DNA of 64,000 nt from Temnothorax longispinosus (GCF_030848805.1 NC_092362.1:7316001-7380000); one strand, 5' to 3'; shown: positions 1 through 12,800, numbered from the stretch's first letter. The notes: generated by a model from the sequence alone, not told the origin. Numbers and translations: made by a program.

Positions 1-297
1 TAATTACGTAAACATGCTATGCAAATAAATATTTTAAACGAAGATTTTACATTCTATCCTATCTAATCAGCAATAACTCCAATTTCTGAACTGATATTGC
101 TGACATTCTATCCTACCCAATCAGCAATAACTTAAATTTCTGAATTGAGGTCGCTGTAACGATTCTTCGGAGTCTTTCACGCTTTCCCAGAAGCGCGTCT
201 CCTTGGCGTTTTAATTCGCAATTTCATCGCGTGACGTTACGCTGACTGGGAAGAATTTATTATCGCGGCCATCGCGGGTGAATACCGTCGTTTTTAC
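1..297 (-). other. Rapgap1: Intron of Rapgap1 (partial, left edge of window)
   Basis: This is non-coding sequence downstream of the donor at 296-297 and is part of the intron leading to the remaining Rap-GAP exons outside the window. Apart from the tandem duplication at 50-157 nothing is seen in it. Confidence 0.7.
50..157. repeat. Two-copy tandem repeat, period 54 bp
   Basis: The segment starting CATTCTATCC at 50 is repeated from 104 with a few substitutions. Both copies share AATCAGCAATAACT and AATTTCTGAA at the same offsets. It is a local intronic duplication with no visible function. Confidence 0.8.
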
Positions 298-480
298 CTT
301 GACCATTTTCGACGGCGTAGGATTCGAGCTGAGATTCGTAGCAGGGACCAGGTCGTGCGTCGATCCCGCCCGGAGTCGCAGCAGCACCCGCCAGTGTTCC
401 TGTCCGGCGACCGTCTCGGCCTTCACCGAGACCAGGACCGGGCCGTTCTCACCGTCCCTTCCCACGAGATTCACGTGTTC
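298..480 (-). CDS. Rapgap1: Rap1 GTPase-activating protein, exon with start of Rap-GAP domain (internal)
   Basis: This internal exon has 61 codons and is read on the minus strand from 480 down to 298. The acceptor is a pyrimidine tract ending CTTTTTTCCGCAG and the donor is AAG|GTAAAA. Both ends are phase 0. The peptide starts EHVNLVGRDGENGPVL, passes through QEHWRVLLRLRAGSTHDLVP and ends NPTPSKMVK. In animal Rap1GAP the block FLGKEHFNYYSLD...GDQEHLRLLLRT...YHDVIP...VVQMAK has the same order and spacing, with the splice site after the equivalent lysine. Joined to the exon ending at 5821 it restores the conserved FFVGR|EH junction without a gap. Rap-GAPs switch off the small GTPase Rap1 by stimulating GTP hydrolysis through a catalytic asparagine. 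That residue is coded further downstream, left of position 1, so the gene is cut by the window edge. Reading on past the donor gives a stop about 29 codons later. Confidence 0.9.
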
Positions 481-1547
481 CTGCGGAAAAAAGAAGTCGA
501 GACGATAAAACGACGCGCGTTTCACGGTCGTGCGGGGCAGTTACGTGCAGCAATTAGCCACGGTTTCCGGTTCCTCTGCGGATACCACGCTGTCGCTGAC
601 GCGTCTTTCAGGAATTCGTCGAAAAGCTGAGAAAATCGTGGGAAACGCGTGTGGAGCAATGCTCAAGGATACGGTTGGGTAGATTGGTCGAAAAAAACTT
701 CATCTTTTATCCGCGATAAGCTTCCTCCAACGCGAACCTGTTGAAAAGCCAGAAGTTCATCGGGATCATCGAGATTCTAATGCGTCTCCAAAATATCGGC
801 ATAAAGGAGAAATATAACGTCGAATATATATATAGTTTGTTTTCGGAAAATAGCGACAAACTTAAAAGGCCGAGAGATTTCGTAAAATTAAATAATTCTT
901 TCGTAATAAATTCTTTGCAGTGATTTAAAGGATACTTATTAGCAGTATTGTTAAATTGATTATCGCATTTAATCGTGTGAATATTCTACCGAGATTGTGT
1001 TTCAAGATCGATATATAATAATCGACGCGCAATTTACCGAGTGGAAAACACATGTCGCAAGGATTTCGTGTAATTCTTTTTGTTGCAAAATCTCTAGGGA
1101 ATTCACAAAAAAATGATTATGGAATAGTATGGAATGAATAAAAATTACACAATTTTACTACGAGATTTTAGTGTTTTGCAAGATCCTGGATTCTGTCAGT
1201 GAAATTGTGAGCTAAGATTCTTATTTTAATTCATATTTATAAATTATATTTATATGTCAATTTATATTTATATTATATTTATAATTTTTATTCATTTTAC
1301 AATATCCTGATTTTTTTATAGATTCCCTAGAGATTTTCCAAAAAAACGAATTACACGAAGTCTCTGCGACATATATTATAAATTCACACGAAAAAATATT
1401 AGATTACAAAGATACAACTCTACCAAAAAGGCACTTCTCCATTTCCTTGTGACATTCACATATTGCTCAAGTTTCATTTATTATTCAATAACTTTTGTTA
1501 AGTAATGCGTGTTTGGCGACGTTTCTTTAAGGCGTTAAGCATACATA

Positions 1548-1705
1548 TGGAGGGGTAAAAACCAGAGTGCTGTAAGTCAAATTTTTAAAAATATTTTCTC
1601 GTGTGCATATACGTGCAATCTCTACAATATACAAATTGCATCTTAGCACACGAGAAAATATTTTTAAAAATTTGATTTACACCACTCTGGTTTTTACCCC
1701 CTCCA
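1548..1705. mobile_element. Short TA-flanked inverted-repeat element (MITE)
   Basis: The ends are inverted copies beginning TGGAGGGG(G)TAAAAACCAG and continuing through AAATTTTTAAAAATATTTTC to TCGTGTGC, about 60 bp per arm, around a loop of about 36 bp. TA lies on both sides (1546-1547 and 1706-1707), as expected for Tc1/mariner-type insertion. At 158 bp it has no coding capacity, so it would need a transposase supplied elsewhere. The family is not identified. Confidence 0.8.
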
Positions 1706-2144
1706 TATATAAATAAGCAAATACGAATCGGATACGAAAAGTGCGTTAATCTATGTGTTGACGTCACGAGACACAATCGACGTGGCGATGCAACGTCCGT
1801 TAGAACAATTACGGTAGTTCACGCGTTCCGGATTCAATTAGGCGTTACGAAATTACCGCGAGTAAAATAAATATGCACGCGTGCGATCGCGGCCCTGAGC
1901 GCACCGTGTTACGCAGCAACGCGTCCACACGCTTTTGCAAACTGTAGTTAGCGTGTTTTGTCCCGCGTGTATATCGTACACGGTGTCCCTCGCGCGAGAC
2001 ACCGCGTATCGAGGACAACGTATTACGCAAACAGTCTCCGGCGAGTTTATTAGCAGGTTTGTTCGATTAGCAGCTTTTTGTCGCTGCCTCGTTTCGTGTG
2101 TATGTTCGCCAAGCGGAAGTAGGTGAATTTACATTGGTTTTTCC

Positions 2145-2385
2145 TTTCTGACACAAGAAGTATTAAATCAAGACTTATATACTCGTATATAAGCAACAAT
2201 CTATAATCTTGAAATGAGCATATTGCGCGAAGAAAACTTGCTTGACTGAAGTCATTCAGGTAGTTCAACTAAAAAAAAAAAGTTGAAATAAAAAGTTGAA
2301 ATTCTTATAAAAAGATTATAGATTGTTGCGTAATTTGAGTATGTAAGTTTTGATTTGACACTTGTCCCTTTTCTGTGTATGAATG
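2145..2385. repeat. Diverged inverted repeat, probably an old MITE
   Basis: The left arm (about 2145-2210), ending GCAACAATCTATAATCTT, matches the reverse complement of the right arm (about 2312-2385), which starts AAGATTATAGATTGTTGC. Similarity weakens outward (TTAAATCAAGACTTATATAC against TCAAATCAAAACTTACATAC). The central spacer has an A-rich tract and GTTGAA repeats. Ends and target duplication are not clear, so it is called a repeat only. Confidence 0.6.
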
Positions 2386-3763
2386 TCCTCGTAATCGCTG
2401 CAAGGAGCTGGTTGCACGAGTTACAGAGTGAAGCTTTGATCAAAGCATTTAAATATTATTACAAGGCGAAAATATGGTACGTGTTGAAGTAATAGGACAA
2501 TCCATCGCAAAAAATTGCTGTAATATTATACGAAGAAAAATTGAAACGCTAAGATAAAAACTGTCCCAGTAAATAAGAACTATCTGCTATCTCGTTTCAC
2601 GTACAAACGTCAGCTCCGACTGACTTTACCCGAGTTTCCTTATATTTAATTATTCATCTAGGAAATGCGCGACCGCACGATTCCGCACGTGTCCTCCGCG
2701 AGGCTCCTCAACACGAGGCAAGGGAGAGAAACGGTCCTCGGGTTCTTATACGTTTCTCCGGTCTTTTACGGATAACCGTAAAGGCGGCTGCGAGGCGAGC
2801 GTTTCCTACCGTTTTGCCGAAGCCGCGATAGTCGGCAGGGCAACGGCGGCAAATAAAAACGGTGCATCGTCGTTGACCGTGCGTTGCACGCGAGCAAAAG
2901 TGCCGAGAGAGGCTTAGAGAGACGCATGAAAAGGTCGGGTCGCGCAGAATGGTGCACGGTGAAATGCATGCATACACCACTCCCTTCTTCCCCTGCGGTG
3001 TTTTACTAACCTTCGGATGGGAAATGGTGGAGGGAGTTAGAAAGGGCAACGTGCCCGGAGTTCACAGGAGTTCATGCCGTCGAGTTATTGTATGTACGTT
3101 TATTATCACCACTGTCATTATTGCTGCAGCATTAATAACGCAACGGTATGACTATTAAATTGTTAAACGTAATAATATCAGGTAACTGTCCGGCGTGGAT
3201 TTCGACGAGATTAATTGCGAATTATAATTAAACTGGCTGTTAAATTAATCGCAAATTGAAATTGAGATTTATAGACCAGTCGCAAATTAAAATTACCATA
3301 AAAAATCCATGAAAAATTGCAGCGGATTCCAAACGATAATTTAATATAAATTTAAAGTAAGCGCGATGTGACATATTTCTTACGTAACTCTCTGGATTTT
3401 TTACTATTGGACTCGTGGACTTTGTGTGTTACGGTTTATGGTCTTCGCGCGTATTAATTCTTATCGAAATGTCTATACGCCCGGCTCGTCCCTTATCGGG
3501 CGAGATCTGTGCCTTTAAATGTTGAGAAAATATCGTCCAACCTGCCATTATGCGAACTCGAAGACGGCGCGCCCTTCTATTGTAAGCAACGGGCTTTTAC
3601 TCCGTACTTTATACTCCATACTCCATGCTCCATACTCTCCTTTGTTCTCCAACCTCTCGATTGATATCGTTAGCCGTTATGATCAGCTCCGAGGTGTACA
3701 ACCGTTTGCGCTGTTACGGTTCGAATTACTCGCGCACCATTCTTATCTCCCGCAAGTAATCGC

Positions 3764-3836
<73 letters not shown>
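3764..3836. repeat. (CT)n microsatellite
   Basis: This is about 73 bp of almost pure CT dinucleotides with two or three TTT interruptions. It produces artefactual open frames of Leu-Ser repeats on the plus strand and Arg-Glu repeats on the minus strand, which are not genes. Confidence 0.95.
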
Positions 3837-3838
<2 letters not shown>

Positions 3839-4084
3839 CCACGTGTGCGACCCGGCCACTTCTCTTTTCTTGACGCGCGTAACAAACGGCATTACGAGGG
3901 AACACGCGATACCGGGGTATCGCGCTCTAGCGAAGGTGCGTGTTCCCGCTGCGCTATTTTCGCGCCGCGAGACGTAACAAGATCGACCTCGCGGCTCGAG
4001 ATTATAGGGATTCAATTTTGACTGATCGACTAATCCGTTTTGTTGTTATTCGCGTTAGTGTATTGTACAACACTGTTGCACTCG

Positions 4085-4118
4085 CATCGTGTTCTTTTTT
4101 AACGAGAAGAACACGATG
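4085..4118. repeat. Perfect 12-bp hairpin
   Basis: CATCGTGTTCTT (4085-4096) and its exact complement AAGAACACGATG (4107-4118) are separated by a 10-base loop. It is too short to be called a microRNA precursor and no other feature is attached to it. Confidence 0.6.
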
Positions 4119-5820
4119 AGACATGGTTATTTTCTACAGAGTATTCTGCAGAGATTGTGAAGCACGAAAATTCGGAAATTAAAACGCACGCTTTCTGAAT
4201 TTCAATTATCACGCGTCAACATGAAGAGACCCGCTTTTGACGTTGTAGCATCGCGTTTACATTACTCGTAGTATTTCCACAAACTATTTAATTTCGGATT
4301 TATACGTCAGTGTATCTCGTGTTTCCGCGCGGATTATCGTAAAGCGTTACTTCATAAAATTAAGGATTTCAAGCGTTCGGGTTGCAAGTCAGAAAAACAA
4401 GCGCGATCCGAGTAAAAGGTAACACCGTCGGGTAACAATAGGCGGAACGGGAACTCATCCGTCGAGTCTTATCTAGAAAAACTGCCTGAACGGTGTGCCG
4501 GAAGCGGAAAATAACGCGCTCTTTTTCTTGCGCACTCAACTAATCGCTAATTAGCAGACTTTCCGAGCAGATATGTAACATTCCGAAATACTTGCAGTAA
4601 AACTTGGTAATAATAGTAACGGCGTAAAGAACGTTGTGACTCATCGACGCGTAATAATAGCGAGCCTAATTAGCAGTAAATAATGATAACTTCGCTCGAT
4701 GGAAGATTTTGTTACGCCGATCACACCAATTACGTCATTTGGCTATCTCTTATGCAGTTTTAGCAATTCTGTAATCGCGCATTTCCGTCGTCGACGGCTC
4801 TGTTTCTCGCGCGTCCCCTTTTTCATCGAGAAAGATCGTATTCTTTTCTTCGTACACGAATCGTGTCTCTCGTCATTCCCGAGGGAAAATTCTGGTCCCG
4901 TCATGACGATGATCCGACGATGTAAATAACGCAAAGAGGGAGAGAACCGAGGGATGGAAGAGAGTGAAAAAGGGTGGCAGAAGCGCAGAGGTGGAAGAAA
5001 ATCGCAGATAGGGATCGCGAAAATCAACGACGGATGAATATCGGCGGAGAAGAAGTAGAAAAGGAGAGAAAAAAGAGGAGAGGAGGATTCCCTCTTAGTT
5101 CCAGGCATCGGACTTTCGTGCGAGCTATGAGAACGTTCCCACTCCCACGTCCAAAGTGCTCTTTTCCTTTTCCTACGTGCCACCTCTTTTCCCTCCCACG
5201 CCGTGACTCTTCCTTTTTCTCCCTCTCGTTATCTCCGTCTCCTCCGTGCACGCGTCCTCCTCCTTTCCTCGCACACCTACGTACGTACATACGTCGGTTG
5301 AGTGATCATGGTTCATCACGGTTCTTGCACTCGAATATGGTTGCAGGGGCGGAATAATGTCCGCGTGACGCCCTGATCTCGATGACAAATCGGATAAATT
5401 AAGAAAATCGTTCGAAAAAAGACGGTCGGAACTGTCGGAAGATATGAAATATAGAAGACTGTGTAGGAATACATGGTTGATATATCCGAAACTATAAGAT
5501 CTTGGAGCAGACGCGCCGCCGCGCCTTAAAGACGCCCATAGATGTCTGCAGATGTTGACAAACATCCACGATTTTATCGCGCTTCTGTTACGCATAAGTT
5601 ATCTAGACCACCATATATTCTTCGTGTATCTATATTTAGCCAAAGATCACAGAGACGCAAGTGATACAGAGTCCCGCTAGTATTTCAAACTCTTTCATTC
5701 TATCCACGTTTTTCGAAATCGTTCTTCGTTTCAGTTTCCCGGCTGTTTTTCATCTTCTTAAAAAGATGACGCGATATTCTGATGTTAGGTATAGAATATT
5801 AACAGAAACGAGGAACTCAC

Positions 5821-6132
5821 CCTGCCGACGAAGAAGCGGCGATAGCACTTGGCCGTGTCGTCCTGGTCTATCCTGGGCTGCCAGGCCGGCTGCGCCGGCA
5901 GCAATGCTCTGCCGGCGGAATCGAGGGTATGTCGATGATCTTTACCGTCGACCCAGTACCCGGACGGCGTGACGACTAAGGGTGGCTGGACGCCGGTCGC
6001 GGCTTGCTGCAAGGCTGCTTCCATCAGCGCCCTACCCAAGGGCGCGTCGCCGACCGGCGACGGCGATAAGGTCGAGGTGTGATTGCCGGGTGCACCACCG
6101 GGACTCGACGTCGTCCTGTCATCTCTCGGTGT
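5821..6132 (-). CDS. Rapgap1: Rap1 GTPase-activating protein, linker and entry to Rap-GAP domain (internal exon)
   Basis: This internal exon has 104 codons, read from 6132 to 5821. The acceptor is TAATTTTGTTGCAG and the donor AGG|GTGAGT; both ends are phase 0. The first half is a flexible Ser/Pro/Gly-rich linker (TPRDDRTTSSPGGAPGNHTS) and the next part is GRALMEAALQQ. The second half contains PPLVVTPSGYWVDGKDH and ends DDTAKCYRRFFVGR. Vertebrate Rap1GAP has the same landmarks (GGYWIEGTNHE, then ARIYRKHFLGKEH), which identifies the family. It joins in frame to the exon at 480-298. Upstream it can receive either the GoLoco exon (31502-31410) or the alternative first exon (22908-22768), since both end in phase 0. 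The tyrosine and tryptophan of GYW and the RRFF...GR stretch are intact, and no frameshift or stop is present. Confidence 0.93.
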
Positions 6133-6147
6133 CTGCAACAAAATTAC

Positions 6148-7010
6148 AAACCTTCATTAATTCATCTGAAATCTGATCAGTCATTCGAGGTCGCGCGAGG
6201 TATTCAGGTAGATGTTGGCATGCACAACAAGTATATTGCTGCACATAATTATAAATCGAGAAATTTTATTTTCTTATACTATATACAGCTAGAATATCGT
6301 TTGTTAAAAAGTAGCCGTGGATTTTCTTAATTTTACTCTTTTAATTAAACTTCTGTTTGTATTTAACAATTAAATGCTACCTTATACTCAACATTGTTAT
6401 TTAATATTATTAATTATGAATCTAATGGGGAAGGACGATACAGAACGTCGCGCGTCTCGATACACATACATCAACCTCTTCCTGTTCATTAATTCATCCG
6501 AAGTCTGATCTACATTTTTGGGCAAGATATTCCAATAAATATAGTAGATAGTTTCCTTAATTTTATTTTTTTAATTAAACACTTTCGTTCACATTTAACA
6601 AATAAATGATACCTTGTGCTCAATCTTGATATTCAATACTAATCACGAATCCAATAGGGAAACACGATATTATACAGAACGTCGATACTTCCACATCAGT
6701 CTCTTCCTGTTCATTAATTCATCCGAAGTCTGACCTACCTTCGTACAAAATATTCCAGAGGATATTGACATATGAAGAAAGTAACGTTATTGCGCATAAT
6801 TATAGATTGAGGAATTTAATTTTCCTAATACGCAGCTAGAATACCGTTTGTTAAAAAGTAACAATGGATTCCCTTAATTTTATTCCTTTAATTAGACATT
6901 TTCGTTTGCATTTAACAATTAAATGTTACCTTGTGCCGAATATCGATATTCGATATTATTATTAATCATCACGAATTCGAGGGAAAAGCACAATACAGAA
7001 CGCCGACCCC
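6148..7010. repeat. Imperfect triplication inside the intron next to the Rapgap1 exon
   Basis: Three related segments follow one another. Each opens with CATTAATTCATC(T/C)GAA and TCTGA(T/C)C (starts 6153, 6487 and 6712). Each then carries TTAATTTTA and TTTTAATTA(A/G)AC, then a segment like CAATTAAATG(C/T)TACCTT. Each ends in a tract containing AATAC/GATAC and AGAACG(T/C)CG (about 6426, 6654 and 6980). Spacing is uneven (334 and 225 bp), so the copies have gained and lost sequence. Copy 1 begins only about 15 bp from the splice acceptor at 6133-6134. Confidence 0.75.
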
Positions 7011-9018
7011 TTCCCCCCCACATCAACTTCCTTCTCTTGATGTAACCGAGCGTTATTGACTACTTGTTTATCAGTCACCAATGTAGGTGTTCGATTGCTC
7101 GTTTTCGTGGTCGGTGACGTTGATTGCTTCGTATTGCTCATACATACATCTCTCTTTCTCTCTATCCTTCGTGGCAAACACGATCGATCGGCCTGGGAGA
7201 AAGAAGCGCGAGCGAGAAGAAGCCACGCGTGTCGTAAACGTCGTCGTAGAGAGATCGAGGCGAGTAGGTCGAACGGTACGACCGCGACGGCGACGATCCT
7301 ATACGCTGGCGACGAGCGACGATTGGAGAATCGGTAACGATACACGTCCACGTATCACCGTACACCGAGCGCACCCACGCAGAGATCCTGCGGACGCTAA
7401 CCGGTCGGATATCGACTGTTACTCGATACGACGATACGAGTATTCGGTACTCGTCCCGCGGCGAAGCGCGGCAACGCATCGATAATACATGTAACTCTAA
7501 GCGTCTCGCCCACGCGCGCGGAAACACATCAGCCGGATAATTAATTGCTTATTCGACAGGACATTAATGTCGATCCGCGTAATGTCGGTGACACTCTTGG
7601 ACGACATGCGACATGCTTGGAGTACGCGCGCGGTCGGCTTTATCTCGCTACCCCGACCGACGTGAAAAGTTTCGCATTTTCTTGCTTCAAGCATAATACA
7701 TATAACGTTTTTCGATTATTCTAATGGAAGAAGAAGAGCGGCGTTCTCCACTGGCGATTAGCCGCGTGCAGTTAAGCGCTATTGCTTTTGCGATAGTTGC
7801 GCGCCTCGAGCACCTGCGGATTTCTCCAGCTGCGTAAACGCGGTCGCGCATAAAAGTGCGTTTTCTCCGGGTCTTTATTAGGCTAGAAGATCGCGGCCTA
7901 CTCATGTCGACATGCATTTAAGTGTAATCTAAATTCAACTCCAAATCGCTCGCACGAAGTTTAAACTCGACTTCTTTCACGTGCCCTCTCCCCTCTTCAC
8001 CCCCTTTCGCTCTCTCGGATTTAATTCGAGGTGCAACCTGTAAATGTATCCTCTCGTAAGAATGCATTTGATATGAATTATTATCGAAAATAGGAAAAAG
8101 TATACTAGAGAAAAAAAAACAACTTGCTACTCTCTGCAAGCAAAAGTCTCTTATGCAAACATTCGATCAGGAGACTTCGATCGAGTTTCGGAGGCGCGCA
8201 CGCGATCGGTCATCGGATCGATATATATGACCCCTCTCGACGAAATAACACTTTATCCTCGTGCAAGCCGCGATAGCTTTATCGATCAGCGACGCAAGCC
8301 GGATTACGTTACTACGCGTCTCACTCGCTCCGCTACATGCACGTGTGCCGCATACGACCGATACACGACATATAGGAAGCACCGGCACGATTTAGTTATC
8401 AAATGCCACTACGAAACGACACGACGTAATGATCGTCATGATCGGCTGATCTCGATTAAGTAGTCAAATTGGGGATTATTAACGTTGTCGATCGCGAGTT
8501 AATTCGCGTGACAATTAGGTACGGGATCAAGTTCGATATATGTATTAAAAATCCAAGTCAAATCCAATAATCAAGTTTTATTTTCTATATAGGTTTCCAG
8601 TAATAGTAAAAAATAATATTTTATACATTGTGCTTGTAAAATAATCGATTCCAACTAGGTTTGTTTTGAATTTTAGTATGAATACTTGCAGGATTCAAAA
8701 TGTATCTACTTATTAATTTCTATCTTAAAAAATAGAGTCTTTTACAAATAATAACTCGAATTCTAAGAATAAAGTTAATTGTTAGTTTAAAGAAAGTAAT
8801 GTGTGTAAAGGTTTTAAGTAACTTTTAGTCTACATTTTTATTTATATTTTTATTATATTTAACTTTAACGATTAATAGTCTAATATTTATAATTATCAAA
8901 AAACAATCCTCTATATTAAAATAATTACCTCTTTATACAAACGTTTTGAAGGGACGTCAAATTTCTAGTAAAGTACTACAAAAAAAGAAAAAAATATCCG
9001 CAATAACATACTTGAGTA

Positions 9019-9165
9019 GATTCGAGTCCTGCTGAAAGTAATACTCTTGTTTTTCGAGTTATTCATAGAAGGTTCGAACCTATTTCGTCCAGGTTCGGGT
9101 CTACTCGAAAGTATTGCTTTTATTTTTCGAAATCATAGAGAAACTATACAAACAGATTCAAACCT
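9019..9165. repeat. Two-copy tandem repeat, period about 73 bp
   Basis: A segment starting GATTCGAGTC at 9019 recurs at 9092 as GGTTCGGGTC. Each copy is followed by (G)AAAGTA(A/T)T, then TTTTTCGA and CATAGA at matching offsets. The copies are diverged and no function is visible. Confidence 0.6.
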
Positions 9166-9520
9166 ACTTGTAAGATATCTAATCCTATCGCTTAGCGACG
9201 ATCTTCCGAGAAGCATATTACCTATATAGTCTCGATCCGCATCCGATTCTAGTCCGAGCATATATCGCGGGTAATTCTAACGATACTGAAGATATTTTAA
9301 ATCATGTGATTCTCTTTAAAGAAAAAGTTGATTAATTGCTTAATACGGTGTCTACCCAACAAATTTTGTATGTCTTACCACGAACGCTATAGTAAAATTT
9401 TCATTACAATAAACGTATAATGATAAAATATTGTGTAATATGATATTAAATAAGACTAAATCCTCATGAGTGTTGAGTTACCGCACACTTTTTACTTCAC
9501 ATTGTTAATAGCTATTTATG

Positions 9521-9568
9521 CTCTCTAAATCTGAATCAGTGAATAGTCACTGATTCAGATTTAGAGAG
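9521..9568. repeat. Perfect 22-bp hairpin
   Basis: The arm from CTCTCTAAATCTGAATCAGT (9521-9542) is followed by a 4-base loop (9543-9546) and its exact complement (9547-9568). It could be the centre of a small palindromic transposon or the stem of a structured RNA. The arms are perfect, which argues for recent origin or constraint. Confidence 0.9.
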
Positions 9569-9711
9569 TGTCATTCAAAATGTTACACTAGATAACGTTC
9601 TTTTTTATAAGCGTTTACAAGATTTTGATAGCATTGATCACTAACGACTACTATAGTATTAATTTGTTGCGATCACAGATGGGAGTTTTCCTTAGGATTT
9701 TATATGTTATG

Positions 9712-9852
9712 CCAGGGACTCACTAAGACTGTGCAACGTGCAACGCAACGGTTGCTGCAACTAGTGAGTACGTCTTATTCCGGAACAAATCTACTGTGAA
9801 AAAATTGTAGCAACCGTTGCGTTGACGTTGCACGGTCCTAGTGAGTACCCGG
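9712..9852. mobile_element. Short inverted-repeat element (MITE)
   Basis: The left end, CCAGGGACTCACTAAGACTG, continues GTGCAACG...CAACGCAACGGTTGC. It is matched in inverted orientation by the right end, GCAACCGTTGCGTTGACGTT, which continues GCACGGTCCTAGTGAGTACCCGG. Arms are about 45 bp in a 141-bp element. A CAGGG-type end would fit the hAT group, but no clean 8-bp duplication is seen, so the superfamily is uncertain. The sequence ACTCACTA lies near both ends. Confidence 0.7.
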
Positions 9853-12800
9853 CCTTATATACACTTTTTTGCATTCACGCTTTGCTATCGTCGGACGATA
9901 CGAATGTATCGAAGTCGAGCCTCAGTAAACTAAACTTCGCTCGAGACTCTCTTATTCCGATGGAATCGTTCTATTTCGAGTTCGGTTCCGTTCGAACGGC
10001 GCGGCAGAATGAACACGATTTTAACGAGGCGAGGCGGAGAGGAAAAACGGCGGAGTGGCGTGAAACGCGGTTTAAAAGTAATGCGGATGTGGCCTCTCGG
10101 ATTACGTTTCTTCGAGGTCTTCCTCGTCGACTTTTCTGTGTTCCTTCTCTTGCGAGAGCATTTTCAGCTAACCACGTGTCTCTGAAAAAAGAGGAAAAGA
10201 GGGAAAGAGAAAGAGAGATTCTCCCCTTTCGCCCGCTAATTTTAAGCACCTCTAATTTTGAATGTGAGCAGGAGAAAAAAAATTCAGAGATGGAAGTGTT
10301 CGAAAAAGAACAGGAGAGAGAAGAGGAGAGAAGAGAGAGTGAGGGAATGCATGTAGCCTCCTCCGCCAAATATAAACCTCGGCAGTCTGGGTAAAGGACT
10401 GGAGAGGCAAATATCGCAAAATGCTTCGGTTTCGACTACTACCCGTTATATTTAGAGTACTTTCGAGGTACGGTCGCGATCGTGACTTTGAGGAGATTCG
10501 GGTTAATTGGAACGCTTGGAAATACACATTTATCACATCTTCCGTCAAAATCAGCCAAGGTCGTTCGGTTGTTGAACGAGTTATTGAGAATGTAACATCT
10601 CTTTTGAGGCACTTTAATGTCGAATGGATCTTGATGGCTTTCGAAAACGTTGAGGAGAGCCTGTCGCGACCCCGATAACACATACGCCGATATTCCAGCA
10701 GCAGCTGCCGATATATTATTACTACCACCTGCCGCGACACCATATGCTCGCATTATTAGCACCCACTGCCCGCCTTTATGGTGGCCCATGTTCCTCATGC
10801 GATCGTGTAACGGATGGAACATGGAATGTACTTTACAGGTGATTTTAAAACGTCGTTCGGACTTCTCGAAGCTATAACAACGAGAAGAATGTCGCGTAAA
10901 ATTGAGAAATTACATTCCAATTGAGATTCCGAAAAGAAAAAACATAAACTCGCAATATGCAATAATAAAATATAATACGCAAAAGCTTTCTGACGACAAA
11001 TAAACATGCATATTGATTTAAATTGCATGGTATAGTTCTTTATAGACCGTGCAAGAATGTCTGCTAAAAAATTAAATGCTACATACAGACCGAAATGTTG
11101 CGTATTAATCCTAATCGTCTAGTCTTTGCAAATTCATTTTTTTACGTTCAATTAATTTTTTCAAGTTCTCGTAATTTTGCTCTTACTGATTGTGCAAATA
11201 ACATTAAATAACGTCGAACATTGGTACACATGCCTGCGCATAATTCCCCGCGCGACTCAACGCCCGCCGATGTAACGTCCGCCGATGTAACGTCCGCGAT
11301 GCGTGCACATGCACCACGCACTCTATTTCCGTCCCGGAGAATCCGAGGTGAAACTCCTTACTATCGAAACGCACCCGCGCGTCTTCGACATTACGGCTTG
11401 ATTTTACGGCGGTTTATTAACGTGAGAGCACGTATGGTTGCGAGAATAACGAGTGGGATAATGTCCCTGTCCCTCGTTATGCGCTTTTCATTGCGAACGC
11501 GTCCGTCCCCGGCAAATGGCAACTTTTTTCCACGAATTAATTAATTATGGTGATGAACGTTGGCTCGGTTAAATAAGAAATTAACGCGTGTAACACTGTG
11601 TATATTGAGCTAATGAGAACCTACAACGACGATAACGATCAAACGCAAGAGTTGTGTTGATGTATCTCAATTAGAGCACAAACGTAAAGTTTAAAAATAT
11701 GAAAAAATTGATTCTAGAGTTGGAAATGTTTAAATTTATCTAAATTAACTCTAAATCAATTTGGATTATTTAATGAATTTATAATATACAAATTACATCA
11801 AGTTGTTAAGTATAACTGTTGCATGAATATCTATTGATTTATCTTTAATTAACTATAATGGATTATTATTATCACGCGCGATTGCACGAATTCGTTGCTT
11901 ATCTTTCTGCAATTAATCGATCCTGATTTAACAGGAAGGCTGCGCACTAAGTTCCGGAGAAAGTTGCACTCGCGTCTTGTAAGAGCACAAGGGCTGATTG
12001 TACTCGATTGGCTTATCTGAAGTGATTCACGTGGCTGACTCACACACGTGCGAGAGAGCAGACGAGTCTTGAAAGAAGGCCCGTTCGGGCCTCGTCAATT
12101 GAACGAAGTAAAAAGTTGTCCGATACGCGATTCGAATGATTTTATTAGCTTGAATGCGTATTAAGCTTAATTGGGAAACTGTAGAAATGAGGAGCAAAGC
12201 AGAATCCAAGATATAATTCGACACACTGTACTTAGCCCGTTTCACACTCTTTTTTTTGATCGAGACACTGTACTTTGACATTTCCTTTTACCAACGCGAA
12301 ACAAATTACTTGATATTTTAATATTAAAAATTATAATTTTAATATAAATATTATGAATCTCATAATTAAATTTAAATCGGAATGTTTTATTTGCTTTAAG
12401 AAAAAATTCAAAGTCACACATTTCTCTTCTCGCTCTACTTGAACCTCGAGATATCGCGATCTTATGCGTTTAATTATATAACGAAAGCGAAGAGCGTATT
12501 GTCCGTATGTAAAAGGGATCCTATCTCTTGGTCAACGACGCTCAGGAAACGTATTGCTCATTAACATCCGTCCGCCATGCGACTTTGTACGTACGATCGC
12601 GTATGTATACGCACCGCCCATATCCGACTTACATAATGTCTCTCTTCATGTTTATAAATATCCACAAGCGTGGTGGAAAATGTGGAAAACCGCGTACGGG
12701 TATACGGGCGATAATTATACCTTTCAAGTTGCTATTTACTGATTGCTTCGTTTTGTCCAATCGTTATTGGACGTCGAGGCTATTTTGCACGCATTATTTG

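Larger units (their letters stand above)
481..5820 (-). other. Rapgap1: Intron of Rapgap1 (5.3 kb)
   Basis: This intron separates the exon ending at 5821 (donor AGG|GTGAGT) from the exon starting at 480. It contains a MITE (1548-1705), a diverged inverted repeat (about 2145-2385), a CT microsatellite (3764-3836), a small perfect hairpin (4085-4118) and a GC-rich, purine/pyrimidine-biased patch at about 4700-5350. The open frames in that patch look like composition effects. No further exon was recognised. Confidence 0.7.

Noticed and set aside
3519..4015. Open frames across the CT microsatellite on both strands
   Set aside because: They consist largely of Ser-Leu or Arg-Glu repeats produced by the dinucleotide tract; no flanking protein similarity or splice structure.
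9071..9100. GGTTCGAACC, resembling a tRNA B box
   Set aside because: No matching A box, acceptor stem or anticodon arm at the proper spacing; it belongs to a local 73-bp duplication.
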